From Macrostomum hystrix (Eukaryota > Platyhelminthes > Macrostomidae): a DNA stretch of 64,000 nt. The notes beneath the pieces are model-generated. The model did not search any database. It was not told the origin of the DNA and saw only the letters and a list, made by a program, of their open reading frames with translations. Position numbers and translations under genes: made by a program. Below are positions 34,062-45,554 of this stretch, piece by piece. Position 1 is the first letter of the stretch; every line of letters starts with the position of its first letter. Location of the stretch: contig CATNEN010000025.1 in the NCBI GenBank assembly GCA_950097015.1, positions 7,348,501-7,412,500 on the forward strand, read 5' to 3'.

Positions 34062-36371
34062 CTAACCAGCAAACAGTTGGGTCACTGGTTGCAGTACAGT
34101 GCGCACAAACTGCACACAGCCGGGGGCCACATAGAAGCCGTCAGGTCCGCGCGCCTTCTCCATGCTGCACAGGTAGACAGCGTCCAGCGACTGCTGGCCA
34201 AAGTCCACAGCCTCAGAGCCGGCGTAGAGTCGCGGCGGGATGAGCCGAGAGCCCAGCTGCCTGGACACCGGGCGCGAAGTCTTCAACAGGGTGACGTGCG
34301 GTACAAAGTCGTGCGTCTCAAGCACCTGGATGCCGGCAGCGCGGATGACAGCCTGCAGGTGGTGAACGAAATCGGCCAAGCCGGTCGGGGCGGGATCAAC
34401 TCTGGCGTGCAGCACCCGGCCGAAGAAGCAGCCGAGGCCGCGCAGACGCAGCGGCTCCCGTGGCAGGCTGGCCAGCAGTTCGGCCCGGGCGGCAGACAGG
34501 GCTGAAGAGCAGGCGGACACCTGCTCTGCGCTGTCCAGGCGCAGGGTGACCAGGGTGCAGTGCAGCATCTCTGGCGGGATGCAGCAGGAGGCGAAGGCCG
34601 GTTGTTGGCGCACAATGCCGGCCTGAACAGCTGCAGCCGCGTCGGCCACATCCGGGTCGCTGACGCGCACGCAGACGAAGAAGTTCGGCCTGAGCAGATC
34701 GCGCCAGTAGGCTCCGCCAGAACCAGGGACGCCTCGGGACGGTCGAGCATTGCCGAATGAGTCGCCAGCGTCGGCCTCGCCCTCGCTGAGGCTGTCGCCC
34801 TCGCCGGTGCGCTGAGCCGCCAAGTCGATCACGCGTCGATCCAGGCGAACCTGAACTCCATCGTCGTCCGAGTCGTCGTCGTCGTCTTCGTCGTCCGAAG
34901 CGTTCTCGGCATCCGATGACGCTGACGAGGAAGCCGCCGAAGCCATTGACGCTTCGTCCGGATAGTCTTCTTCGCGATAGTTGGCAATGAGGTCGTAGAT
35001 GCCGGCGTCGGCTTGGACGCCATCGATTTCAGCGGTGCCAGCGGAGCCGAAGACCAGGTCGAGGCGGCGCCGCTTGTCCCAGATGACGGCACGTCGATAT
35101 TTGAAGTAGCAAATGCGGTGCCTGGGAATCACGAAGGTGTAATAGTCCACGCTGGCAATGTCCTCCCAGCTGAATTCGTCGAACTGCTTCTCAACGACGC
35201 CTTTGAATCGGTCCAGGTAGCCGATGACAATTTCTGACGCCGGAATGCCGGAGTCCCACTGAATGCGCTTCAGGACATCGTCAGCGGTCTTCATCGGCTT
35301 CAGCTTAGTCCTAGCCCCGCTAGACGACGCATCGGCGGCTGCGGCGGCTGCGGCGGCTCGACGTCGCCGCTTTGTTCGGGCCGACTCGCCGCGGCGCTGA
35401 CGAACGTTCGTCGCCGCTTTGGTCTCGCTTGTTTTCTGCTGCGGCGACAGCGGTGACTGTGGCGAAGTCGCGGGGACTGCGGCCTCGTCGTCGGGTTTGC
35501 CAGCTGCGTCGTCCGGGAACGCGCAGGCAGCCAGACGCTGAAGCATGGCGCGGCCGCGCAATTCGCCTGCCAGGCTGGCCAGGGCGGCCTCGGTGGCTGG
35601 CGCGGAGCGGACTGACACGCAGGGCGGTTCAGCCGGGTACTGCTCTGCCGAGATTGAGATGGGATGCAAATTGATCCACAGATGCTAGACAATGAAACTG
35701 TTAGATCTACAGATGCTAGACAATGAAACTGTTAGATCTACAGATGCTAGACAATGAAACTGTTAGATCTACAGATGCTAGACAATGAAACTGTTAGATC
35801 TACAGATGCTAGACAATGAAACTGTTAGATCTACAGATGCTAGACAACGAAACTGTTAGATCTACAGATGCTAGACAATGAAACTGTTAGATCTACAGAT
35901 GCTAGACAATGAAACTGTTAGATCTACAGATGCTAGACAATGAAACTGTTAGATCTACAGATGCTAGACAATGAAACTGTTAGATCTACAGATGCTAGAC
36001 AATGAAACTGTTAGATCTACAGATGCTAGACAACGAAACTGTTAGATCTACAGATGCTAGACAACGAAACTGTTAGATCTACAGATGCTAGACAATGAAA
36101 CTACAGATGCTAGACAATGAAGTTAGATCTACAGATGTAATAGACAGACCAGTTCTAGCCAGCTCTCACCTGTCAGCTGCAGTTTAACAGCTAGCTGAGG
36201 CGCCCGATCGCACGCTAGGCTGACAACAAACTGGAAGGCGCCAACATTCTCGATCACGCGGCACCGGACGCCTAGCTGGGCGCTGAGATTAGCAATCTCG
36301 TCAAGCACCTGCTGCTTAGAGTGGGGCTGGGAGTCGTTTGATTCTGTGGTGTTTTCGTTGGATGACGACAT
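34062..36371 (-). CDS. LENG9: LENG9-like protein: RWD-like, MJ1316 (DUF504) and AKAP7-type 2H domains
   Basis: Two exons, 36170-36371 and 34062-35644, joined in phase 1 (donor CAG/GTGAGA, acceptor CTCGGCAG) to give 594 aa. N-terminus (about 10-115): RWD-like, with EQYPAEPPCVSVRS crossing the junction. Basic Ala-rich linker (157-172). MJ1316 RNA cyclic-group-end recognition domain (183-268): MKTADDVLKRIQWD, then GYLDRF, IPRHRICYFKYR and DLVFGS. Acidic Ser-rich spacer. AKAP7-like 2H phosphoesterase domain (384-574) with both catalytic motifs, HCTL (His429, Thr431) and HVTL (His517, Thr519). MJ1316 plus 2H is the human LENG9 combination and points to recognition and hydrolysis of cyclic-phosphate RNA ends; the substrate is unknown. 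Human LENG9 has a CCCH finger where this has the RWD-like part. An acceptor-like TTTTTCAG sits 2 nt before the ATG. Confidence 0.88.
35675..36125. repeat. 31-bp minisatellite filling the LENG9-like intron, about 14 units
   Basis: Unit of 31 bp containing CTAGACAATGAAACTGTTAG then ATCTACAGATG. It takes up nearly all of the 525-bp intron, leaving about 30-45 nt at each splice site. Confidence 0.95.
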
Positions 36372-36705
36372 GGCTGAAAAATTTCCAGTGCAGAGAAAGT
36401 CCGTTCTGGAGTAAAATATTCGGCAGCAGATAAAAATTCTAGGCTTAAACGCCTTATCTTGAAGAGACTATTTGGCTCAGTTTAGGCTCTAAATAAATAG
36501 CTTTGGCTTGGCTGGGGTAGACGGTGTTCTATTTTTAGAAACACGCGTCATATATTGCAACAGAATGCGCGTCGAGGTTTGGGGATTCCACTTGTTCTAA
36601 TTTTAGAACTGCGTACGGGTGACTAAAGCGATTTTCCATCCATTACTACAGTAATATTAAAGCTAACAATCAAGCTTACTCGAGTCCTGATATACAAAAA
36701 CAAAT
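36372..36705. other. 5' flank of the LENG9-like gene
   Basis: AT-rich; presumably promoter or outron. No TATA identified. Confidence 0.35.
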
Positions 36706-36966
36706 AATAATAAATAATAATTGATTACACCTGCCCAATTGGGCCAGATGTGCAGGCCCAGGCCAGATTGGGCCTGGGGGACGCCACACCCACCCTCAAT
36801 TACCCCAGCTAATTTTGGTACCCATTTAACAGCTGGGTGAACTGAAGCAATGCAGAGTTAATTGTCTTGCTAAAGGACGCAAACTGTTCCAGTAAAGTTG
36901 GGAATTGAACCTCCGACCTTCAAATCGTGAGTCCGACGCTCTACCCACAAGGCTACAACCTCTTGG
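36706..36966 (-). mobile_element. tRNA-derived SINE, copy 2
   Basis: Same element as 8003-8337 on the opposite strand: minus-strand tRNA-like head (GGTTGTAGCCTTGTGGGTAG near 36960), central GCATTGCTTCAGTTCACCC, and an (ATT)-rich tail at 36706-36726. The central domain has single-base differences and an indel relative to copy 1. Confidence 0.85.
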
Positions 36967-37555
36967 CTTGTGGGTTGCCTGGTAAACAGCGCACGAGGTT
37001 GTAGCAAACACTAAAAGTGCAGGACACCGATTATAAAAAGTAGAAGTGATTGAACAACCTAAATTTTAACTACCAAAGCAGAAAGCTGAAATCATGTTCC
37101 TTCGTGCTTTAGATTCCTTTCACAAGCTAAATGCAATCATTTAGCCTTTTCTTAAAAAAACGGCAATAATTTCCCAATGCTTTTCTATAAGTAACAAGTA
37201 CAACATTTGAAACGAACGAAACAAAGCGAAATATCGCTGGCGCTGAGTGCAACTATAAAGGTTTTTGCTATATTACAGGCTTATACGAGCGTATATTAAC
37301 CAGCAAAAATACCATTACATTTTTTCCGTAACGAAATGAAAACTTTCAATCATTTGGAGCGAAACTACTAATTATACTATTTCATGGTCACTTTAAATGA
37401 AACAACAATCTGTGTGAATGCCTAGAAAGAAACTACGAGAACAAGCATGTAAGAAATGTCTCGCTTAATTTCATGGTGACGTAAAATTATATCACTTTAG
37501 CATAAACTTTTAATTAATAAATAGAATTTAATTATTCCGGATCAAGCTCGACTTT
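36967..37555. other. AT-rich intergenic, nothing recognised
   Basis: No gene or repeat recognised. Confidence 0.4.
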
Positions 37556-37559
37556 TGGA

Positions 37560-38550
37560 GTTTTACAAGCCTAAACACGGGACTAACAATAGGGATCAAG
37601 CCTAAAACTGGGACTAACAATAGGGATCAAGCCTAAAACTGGGACTAACAATAGGGATCAAGCCTAAAACTGGGACTAACAATAGGGATCAAGCCTAAAA
37701 CTGGGACTAACAATAGGGATCAAGCCTAAACTGGGACTAACAATAGGGATCAAGCCTAAAACTGGGACTAACAATAGGGATCAAGCCTAAAACTGGGACT
37801 AACAATAGGGATCAAGCCTAAACTGGGACTAACAATAGGGATCAAGCCTAAAACTGGGACTAACAATAGGGATCAAGCCTAAAACTGGGACTAACAATAG
37901 GTATCAAGCCTAAAACTGGGACTAACAATAGGGATCAAGCCTAAACTCGGGACTAACAATAGGGATCAAGCCTAAAACTGGGACTAACAATAGGGATCAA
38001 GCCTAAACTCGGGACTAAGAATCGGGATCAAGCATTAAACCTGGGACTGACAATTGGGATCAAGCCTTAAACCTGGGACTGACAATTGGGATCAAGCCTA
38101 AAACTGGGACTAACAATAGGGATCAAGCCTAAAACTGGGACTAACAATAGGGATCAAGCCTAAACTCGGGACTAAGAATCGGGATCAAGCATTAAACCTG
38201 GGACTGACAATTGGGATCAAGGCTAATCCTGGGACTAAGAATCGGGATCAAGCCTAAACTCTGGACTAAGAATTGGGATTTAGCCTAAACTCTGGACTAA
38301 GAATTGGGATTAAGCCTAAACTCGGGACTAAGAATCGGGATCAAGCCTAAAACTGGGACTAAGAATCGGGATCAAGCCTAAACTCTGGACTAAGAATTGG
38401 GATTTAGCCTAAACTCTGGACTAAGAATCGGGATCAAGCTTAAAACTGGGACTAAGAATCGGGATCAAGTCTAAAGCTGGGACAAAGAGTCGGGATCAAG
38501 AATAATCTCGGGACTAGGAATCGGGATCAAGTTAAAGTCCTACCTAAGAA
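37560..38550. repeat. 31-bp minisatellite (GGGACTAA family), about 32 units
   Basis: Unit of 30-31 bp containing GGGACTAACAATAGGG then ATCAAGCCTAAAACT. The right half shifts to GGGACTAAGAATCGGG and CTCTGGACTAAGAATTGG variants. It ends about 80 bp from the COX16 stop. The same family is inverted at 48070-48625. Confidence 0.95.
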
Positions 38551-38630
38551 ACCTGACCAACACTACTCGAGCTGTACTAACAATCGATATCTACTGACAA
38601 AAAAGGCCAGCATGCAAGCCATCCGGGCAG

Positions 38631-38948
38631 TCAGTTGGTCCTGGACTTTCTCTGCGCGTCCTGCATTGCCCGACTGTCCTCCCAAGGCCGCGGTCCGCGC
38701 AGATTGTCCCACTTGTTGATGTCCCGTTCGCCCAGCATATCGTTGAGCATCTTAGTAGAATCCGGGTGTTTAACAGCCGCATCATAGTAGGAATTCGTCT
38801 GCAAGGCCTTGATCCTGGACAGCCTGTAGCGAACATCAGACAGTGAGCCAAGCATGAAGGCTAAGCCAATTAAGCCGCCTAGGAATGGCAGGCCGGGTCT
38901 GATTATTGATAAGAATAGGCCGCTGCTTTTGCCACTGCCCCGGTTCAT
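38631..38948 (-). CDS. COX16: COX16-like cytochrome c oxidase assembly factor
   Basis: Small inner-mitochondrial-membrane protein that helps assemble complex IV, in vertebrates through COX2 copper delivery. 105 aa. One hydrophobic segment (about 16-36, IIRPGLPFLGGLIGLAFMLG), then a soluble tail. The family signature at the end is clear: NKWDNLRGPRPWED (about 78-91) corresponds to DDWKNIRGPRPWED in human COX16 (106 aa). I chose ATG 38948 because it gives the usual family length; an upstream in-frame ATG would add a long hydrophobic leader. A strong acceptor (TTTCTTGTTTCTTTTCAG) ends at 38983, 34 nt upstream of the ATG, so the upstream ATGs are probably spliced off. No intron in the coding part. 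Confidence 0.9.
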   Translation of the reverse strand: MNRGSGKSSGLFLSIIRPGLPFLGGLIGLAFMLGSLSDVRYRLSRIKALQTNSYYDAAVKHPDSTKMLNDMLGERDINKWDNLRGPRPWEDSRAMQDAQRKSRTN

Positions 38949-38982
38949 TGTGCTTTTGCCCTTTATTGAGAGAAGTAAATTA

Positions 38983-39002
38983 CTGAAAAGAAACAAGAAA
39001 TA
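38983..39002 (-). promoter_or_regulatory. Splice acceptor upstream of COX16
   Basis: Polypyrimidine tract and CAG on the minus strand 34 nt before the start codon. It fits a 5' UTR intron or a spliced-leader trans-splice site. The sequence cannot distinguish the two. Confidence 0.55.
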
Positions 39003-42000
39003 ATGCATTGCAGAAGAAACCATTATGAGGTGCATGTCACACTTTAAACTATAGAGTAAAAGGCAGCATTGCATTTTTATATAAATGGTACCGTAAATAT
39101 ATAAGTAAATGTATATATTTACTTAGATTAAGAAACCCTATGCTAGCTATAGATATGACGAATATCATCACCCTTCTTGGCTATTTATAAAAGCATAAGA
39201 TGACAAATAAGTTTGTAAGATTGGCATGTAGGTTTAAGATCAGTTGATTTTGGATAATATTATACAATAAGCTAGATTATAACATGCATACAATTTCTAG
39301 GGGACTTAAATGTGAGTGGTTTGCCCATAAAGCCATACATACTATTGTTCCATATCCATATGGATACAAATAACTACTTAAATCATATATTTAACCTTAA
39401 ATGAATAATTTTGCCGGCATTTTTTATTGTGTTTTTATGCATTTTTATATAGATTCTCTTTTCTGTAATTTCTTTTCTCATTAGAAATGGTGTGCTAAGT
39501 GTTTAGAAGTTTTTATATAAGCTACAATGTAAGCCAAGAATAAATTGTAGATCAAATCAAGCCATAAAGAAGGCTTCAATGGTGCATTATGTTAAAATTA
39601 TGTCCCCTAGGTCCAACCCAACACCCAAAGCATAGAGTAGTTATATACTGATTTATAATGAAAATTCAGGGCATATTTATACCCCCTATGACTATGTATG
39701 ACTGTATGCAAACATATAAAGCATGTATCTATATATTTATATGCAATATACTTTTACTTGTACTTATAATTATAAATAGTATATATTTATATTATAATAT
39801 TACTATGCTTGCATATCTCTAGTTTAGGAGTCAATGGAATAAGCTATATAGCCTTGTCCTGGCAGCAGCTATAGATGTAAGGTTACTATCAATACTAGAA
39901 AATGATATACTGGTACATATAACCATAATTGATTTGTTTGCAACACAAATTAGACAAAATTATATTTCTAGCCTAGCAAGTTAGCTAGCTTTAGCTAATA
40001 TTTTGAGGAACTGGGTTATTCAGACAACCAATTAGTAAACATTTGTGGGTTTTTATTGTTTTAACTATTGTTCTACCATGGCTAAAAGAAAAGGCACAAA
40101 CAAAAACAACTTTTTGTTTTAACTAATTATTATCATTCTTAAATTTAATTAAAATGTTGTTTCAAGTTTTAATATATAACACAAATCATATGCCTATATA
40201 TTATTGTTGCTTTTGTTTGCTAGTCTAATATAAAAATAGGTCTAGCTTTGCCTTATTGACTTTGATAGAAAAGAAGTAGAAATATAGGTCGTTCAGTTTA
40301 GGCTTAGCTTTTTAATGATGTTCACTTGACATCCTGTAACTATACATAGTATGTCAAATAGAGTAGAATAGAAATCGGAATGTAATGTCATGGCTTCCAC
40401 AGGCACGCTGCCTTTCGATGAAGAATAACCATTCCCTGAATGGTTGACTTAAAAAAGGAAGCACAATAATAAACATAATAAACAAACAGGGTTCCATGGT
40501 GTCTAATGCCTGGACTCTTGATTTACTGAGTTCATGAATTTATAAGTCAAGACAAGAACTTATCTTATAGTCTCTTATAGTCGCTCAAAAAAGTGAAAAC
40601 AGAACTGTCACGAATTTAGTCATTGCAACAACAAAAACACATAAATACAAAAAGTCTGCTGATTCCTGAATTCCTGATAAATTCCTGTCCTGCATATACC
40701 TGTACCAAAGGTACAACAGATATTAGTAAAATCACATTATTTGTTAAGAAATATATGCCACATTACAGCTAGCATGTCATGATTTCTAGGAAAAATCTTG
40801 TTTTGAATATATTTACATAAAACTATAATATCTACACAGTTTAAAAAGCAGTTTAAACTTCCTGTCTTATTTCCGCTTTTATATCTTGCTATTACAAATA
40901 AGATATATTTAAGGATTTCTTTTAGATACATGCCAGTCCAAACGCATGCAAATCTGTTAACCTACGTGAATGTAATTTTCCGTCGGGTCTTAAACTATCG
41001 AGAGTACTCTTTTCAGTCCTTCATCGTTGAAGATATTTTCAATGCTTTCCCTGCAAGCAAATTAAACCTGATGATTCATTTGTCACTTTAAAATTTTGTA
41101 TAGACTTATTTATCATGCATATATACATGAAAGATTATGATATGTTTCGTCGTATTCGCGTTAAAAGTGACCCTATGAACCTAATTTTTTATCATGCTTG
41201 ATTTGGGGCCGATTTCAAAGGCCACTACTTAGCTACTTTAGTTATCTACTTTAGTAGTCCTTGAAGATGATTACTTACTTTATATTTAAAATAAAGTTTA
41301 CAACACAAAAAATTCTTACAGACTGCATCATTTGAGGTCTGAACTGCAACAGAAAAAAATATATATCGTTTGTATTTTCAGTGTTGCTTCAACTATATGA
41401 AAAACCGATTGAAATCATTCGAAATCGAAGAAAAACTTAGTACTGAAAATTGTGCAGTAAAAAATGTGACGATCAAGTAAATTTGCAAACTGCATTCGCT
41501 AAAGTCATTAGAAAACAAAAAAACAACAAAAAATCGATGGTCCGCTTATTTCTTAGCAAGATACACCGTACCTGGCCACCTGGGTCGCTATATAATGACA
41601 AAATATTTTTTGTCGAAGAGAAAATGTATAATAGTCGATTCGCATGCCACATTTCATAGAAAAAAAAACAAATTCATGTTCAAGAAAGCAGAAAAGTGAA
41701 AAAATTAACTATGAAGGTAAGACAATAACAAAGGTGGTGTTAGGCGCGAAAAGGATTTGTGTAAACTAACAAAAAGCCATAGAGGTGTTGCCATCAGGTA
41801 CTTCTCTAACCCAGTTTAGTTTGAAATCTTTCTAGCACAAAGCTTGCCAGTGAAATCGTGAAATGAGTGAACGAAAGAATATGTACATAGATGTGATTAG
41901 CTAATTATGAGCTATCAATGATGGTAACAGAACAAATAAGAGTCAAATTTTTCCACCAGTTTTGGCATAGGTAACAAAACAAAATCGTGCGACCAATTGT

Positions 42001-42085
42001 GCGTCGTTTTAGTTAAGCCAATGTACGATATGTAGCGAAATTGTTAAAGAATCTAACCTCATAGTCATTCGTCAAGGCCAAGAAT
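39003..42085. other. AT-rich intergenic region, no gene seen
   Basis: About 3 kb, low GC, short open frames only. One minus-strand acceptor-like TTTGCTTGCAG near 41050 precedes an open stretch of 19 codons, not enough to call an exon. Confidence 0.45.
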
Positions 42086-43347
42086 TCATCTGACTCGAAT
42101 TTCCAGTGCGGTCCTACCGCCAATATGAGCACTGACGGCCTCCAGTGAGACGCAATCAGGGCGTAGGCCGGCAATGGAGTCGACGATGTCACCAACGCTG
42201 AGCAGGCCGGTGTACCAGGACTGCAGGGTGGCGTCGGCGAAGCGCGTTATGTAAGCTGCGCCTGCGGTGGGCGGATGGCCTGGTAGATGGCGAGTCTTTT
42301 AGGTTCCCCCAACCCTGCAACCGCAATTTACAGCCATATTCTGTCAGCTCTTTTTAGCCATATTATAAAAGTCACTCTTATCAGCCCGATTTTGACACTC
42401 TTATCCACATGATTCTGTCACTCTTATCCACATGATTCTGTCACTCTTATCCACATGATTCTGTCACTCATATCCACATGATTCTGTCACTCTTATCCAC
42501 ATGATTCTGTCACTCTTATCTATCATGATTCTGTCACTCTTATCCACATGATTCTGTCACTCTTATCCACATGATTCTGTCACTCTTATCCACATGATTC
42601 TGTCACTCTTATCTATCATGATTCTGTCACTCTTATCCACATGATTCTGTCACTCTTATCCACATGATTCTGTCACTCTTATCCATCATGATTCTGTCAC
42701 TCTTATCCACATGATTCTGTCACTCTTATCCACATGATTCTGTCACTCTTATCCACATGATTCTGTCACTCTTATCCATCATGATTCTGTCACTCTTATC
42801 CACATGATTCTGTCACTCTTATCTATCATGATTCTGTCACTCTTATCCACATGATTCTGTCACTCTTATCCATCATGATTCTGTCACTCTTATCCATCAT
42901 GATTCTGTCACTCTTATCCATCATGATTCTGTCACTCTTACCGCCAGGACGCTTGGCCAAGAAGAAACCGAAGCGGCCGCTCGGTGGCCGACGCAGCAGC
43001 AGCGTGCGGGAGCCGTCCAGATGTCGCAGCAGGACTTTGCCGCCGGGCTGGGTCGCGGCAGTGTTTGCGGGAGCAGGCACCAGTTGGACCATCTGCTGCA
43101 TTGACGCCTGCTGAAGGCGACAGCGCCGCAGACGACAGTGCCTCGGCGTGTCAGCATCGGCGCCCATCGATGTCGAGGAAGCTGCGGACACGACCGCCGA
43201 GGCGCTGAGGCTGCGAAAGATGCGCGCGAATTTCCGGCTGGCCCACCTGGTTGGGGTGCGCCAGACCCGACGGATGGGCGCCGGTTGCGAGGGGGTCGAC
43301 GGTGGCGGCTGCGCCTGCGCGATCTCGCTGCTCGTCTGGTAGGCCAT
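42086..43347 (-). CDS. Small protein with a C-terminal PDZ domain, two exons
   Basis: Exons 42942-43347 and 42086-42261 join in phase 1 and give 193 aa. Residues 1-100 are basic and Pro/Ser/Ala/Gln-rich, likely disordered. Residues 104-193 form a PDZ domain: KVLLRHLDGSRTLLLRRP, carboxylate-binding loop GRFGFFL (124-130), AYITRFAD, then LLSVGDIVDSIAGL and a final strand TALEIRVR directly before the TGA. It probably binds C-termini of membrane or cytoskeletal partners. I could not name the family. ATG 43347 is the first after an in-frame TGA 14 codons upstream, but acceptor-like sites (CTTCCAG, GCTGCAG) lie between them, so coding exons may extend upstream (see 43590-43805). The donor lies inside a minisatellite unit. 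Confidence 0.75.
42357..42935. repeat. 23-bp minisatellite filling the PDZ-gene intron, about 25 units
   Basis: Unit of 23-24 bp containing CATGATTCTGTCACTCTTAT, preceded by CCA or CTAT/CCAT. It runs up to the 5' splice site, and the donor itself (minus strand GTAAGAGTGACAG) is one base different from the unit's ATAAGAGTGACAG. Confidence 0.95.
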
Positions 43348-43419
43348 TGCAGGCGGCGCTGCAGCAAGTCCGATCTGGAAGGTGATGTTTCAGAGTTTCT
43401 GGGTTGCAACAGACGGTCT

Positions 43420-43500
43420 CTGTCACTCTACGCTGTCACTCCCTCGATCTACGCTGTCACTCCATCGATCAACGCTGTCACTCCCTCGATCTAACTGTCA
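43420..43500. repeat. Short 24-bp repeat, about 3 units
   Basis: Units with CGCTGTCACTCCCTCGATC directly upstream (minus sense) of the PDZ first exon. It shares the CTGTCACTC word with the intron array on the other side of the exon. Confidence 0.8.
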
Positions 43501-43589
43501 CTCTCAATCTAAGCCATTAACTCCCTCCATCTACTACCCTGTACACGCCATTGCTAGTTACTCGCCATTGTTCTGCCCGGCCGTCGTCT

Positions 43590-43805
43590 AATACGCGGGT
43601 TAGTGGCGATGCCACTGCGACCGGCCTGACGCCGGCGCTGTTGACCGTCGTTCAGAACACTTGCCAGGCTGCTCGGAGTGGAGCTTAACGAAGGCGCCGC
43701 ACAGCTGGTTAGTCGGTGATCGGCTCGAACTGGCGGCCTTTTGACATCGACATCGGCTGAGGTTGACGGTGACATCCTGCTGATCACCAGGCTGTTGGGG
43801 GCGTC
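43590..43805 (-). CDS. Possible upstream exon of the PDZ gene
   Basis: GC-rich minus-strand frame reading SLVISRMSPSTSADVDVKRP, continuing Ser/Pro/Arg-rich, open on both sides. The base composition matches the exons here and not the AT-rich spacers. Candidate donors (CCGC/GTATTA and GGCGA/GTAACT) are phase 1 and could join the GCTGCAG acceptor before ATG 43347. The join is unproven and the boundaries approximate. Confidence 0.35.
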
Positions 43806-43904
43806 TGTTGGCAATGCGCGAGAAACATTATTAGAACTGAATCCAAGCAACCAACTCCCTTCCCCACCCCACACCCTTCCCATCCCACATCCGAGGCACG
43901 GAAG

Positions 43905-44290
43905 AGATGAGACGCGGGAGAGATGAGACACGGGAGAGATAAGACATGAGAGAGATGAGACACGGGAGACGTGAGACCCGGGAGAGATGAGACAGATGAG
44001 AGATGAGACCCAGTAGAGATGAGACAGATGAGAGATGAGCTCAGTAGAGATGAGACAGATGAGAGATGAGACTCAGTAGAGATGAGACAGATGAGAGATG
44101 AGACACGGGAGACATGAGACCCGGGAGAGATGAGACAGATGAGATATGAGACACGGGAGAGATGAGACACGGGAGAGATGAGCTCAGTAGAGATGAGACA
44201 GATGAGAGATGAGACTCAGTAGAGATGAGACAGATGAGAGATGAGACTCAGTAGAGATGAGACACGGGAGAGAAGAGACATGGGAGAGGA
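43905..44290. repeat. 16-bp minisatellite (TCTCCCGTG family, inverted), about 24 units
   Basis: Unit GAGATGAGACACGGGA, reverse complement of the 21730-22490 unit, mixed with GAGATGAGACAGATGA and GAGATGAGACTCAGTA variants. Confidence 0.92.
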
Positions 44291-45550
44291 TCCTGTTGCA
44301 CACGTGGGCCGGATTTATGTCAAATGACACATTTTTCCGTTTAGCCACTTTAAAAATTGTTCCGATTCAACCAATTGCAAATTTTATTTGAATTCAGCAA
44401 TAAAGATGCTCTAATCCATGTGAATGCGATGACAGTAAACAACAACAATCTACGCTGTCTTGATATTGTTGCAGTTTAAATTTGGTACAGAATTAGAAGT
44501 TACCAATCTTTTAATAAAGACTCGCAATTGAAAAAAACAATCACCAAAACAGAACTTACAATTACGTTGAGTCATCATTCTTCGCTGTCCAAACTCGACA
44601 GATAAATTGCGCATAGTTGCAGAGTGGGGCTAATGTTTATGAAATCAGTTTAACCGGCTTTCTAAGGAAAACTTCCACTTGACTAACGAGGGCCCGTATT
44701 ATACCTCGATTTAAAAGAATGAAATCACGCGCCCAGGCTCACAGTGAGTAAAACGGACCCCCTCTACCCCGCAAATGTAAAACTCTCACCACTGTAAAAC
44801 TCACTGCGTTCTAATTGGCTGGAGCGAAAACTCCTTTTCACACCCTTGGCCCAATAGGCTCGTCTGAGGCCTGCCTAAAGCCTTAATCAAAGCCCCACCA
44901 CCCCCACTTCACACCGAGGGGTTCCGTATATATAAAAATCTAAATTTTCTATACGTTAAAATATCGCCGGCCGGCATTAAATGTCGCGGCCTGACTAAAA
45001 AATTATTTTAAGAACACTATCTATGAAGCCATAGCAACAGAAATACATTGCGACGCAACATAAATAGATATTTTGGAAATTGTGTTGCTAACTCAATTAA
45101 CCAGATTTAGTCCTGGTTCCTATTGTACTTAGCAACAAAGCTACACACGAATGCCGAAGTTGTGCAAATCTTGGTTTGTAAACAACATTTCTTAAACAAA
45201 TTTCACTATTATTTTAAACTAAACGATTAGCCTACTGTTAGTAGTGGAATATATGTCTACGGCAAACGCACAACTCGCGTAGGAAAAGCAATAGCTAAAC
45301 GTATAAGGCGTTTAGGCTAATGAGGATCTTAAGCGTGCTCTTACAGTGTAGCGTGAGTCCTGTGAGACTGTGAGAGTGACACATCGACGATTTGAGGATT
45401 GTGAAGTCCGTAATTTTGCCTCGACTGCAACCCGTTTATAATGGACATAAAATCTCCTTAATTTGTTTATTTACTTAGAATTCGAATTGATTTATGTTAC
45501 AAACTCGATATCAGTAATAACGAGAAAAAGTACAGCGCTAAATTATACGA
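44291..45550. other. Intergenic, no gene seen; promoter-like stretch included
   Basis: Unique sequence; contains the CCAAT/TATA-like cluster annotated at 44810-44940. No coding region recognised. Confidence 0.4.
44810..44940 (+). promoter_or_regulatory. Possible plus-strand promoter (CCAAT boxes and TATA)
   Basis: An inverted CCAAT (ATTGGCT near 44814), a second CCAATAGG near 44850 and TATATAAAAA near 44928 lie in promoter-like order in a locally GC-richer stretch. No gene is recognisable downstream before the 45.5-kb array, so this is only a candidate. Confidence 0.3.
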
Positions 45551-45554
45551 TTAG

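Noticed and set aside
40985-41052. Third exon of the PDZ gene
   Set aside because: The frame through 42086 reads a complete final PDZ strand and stops, which is more convincing than a splice at GGC/GTAGGA to this distant acceptor.
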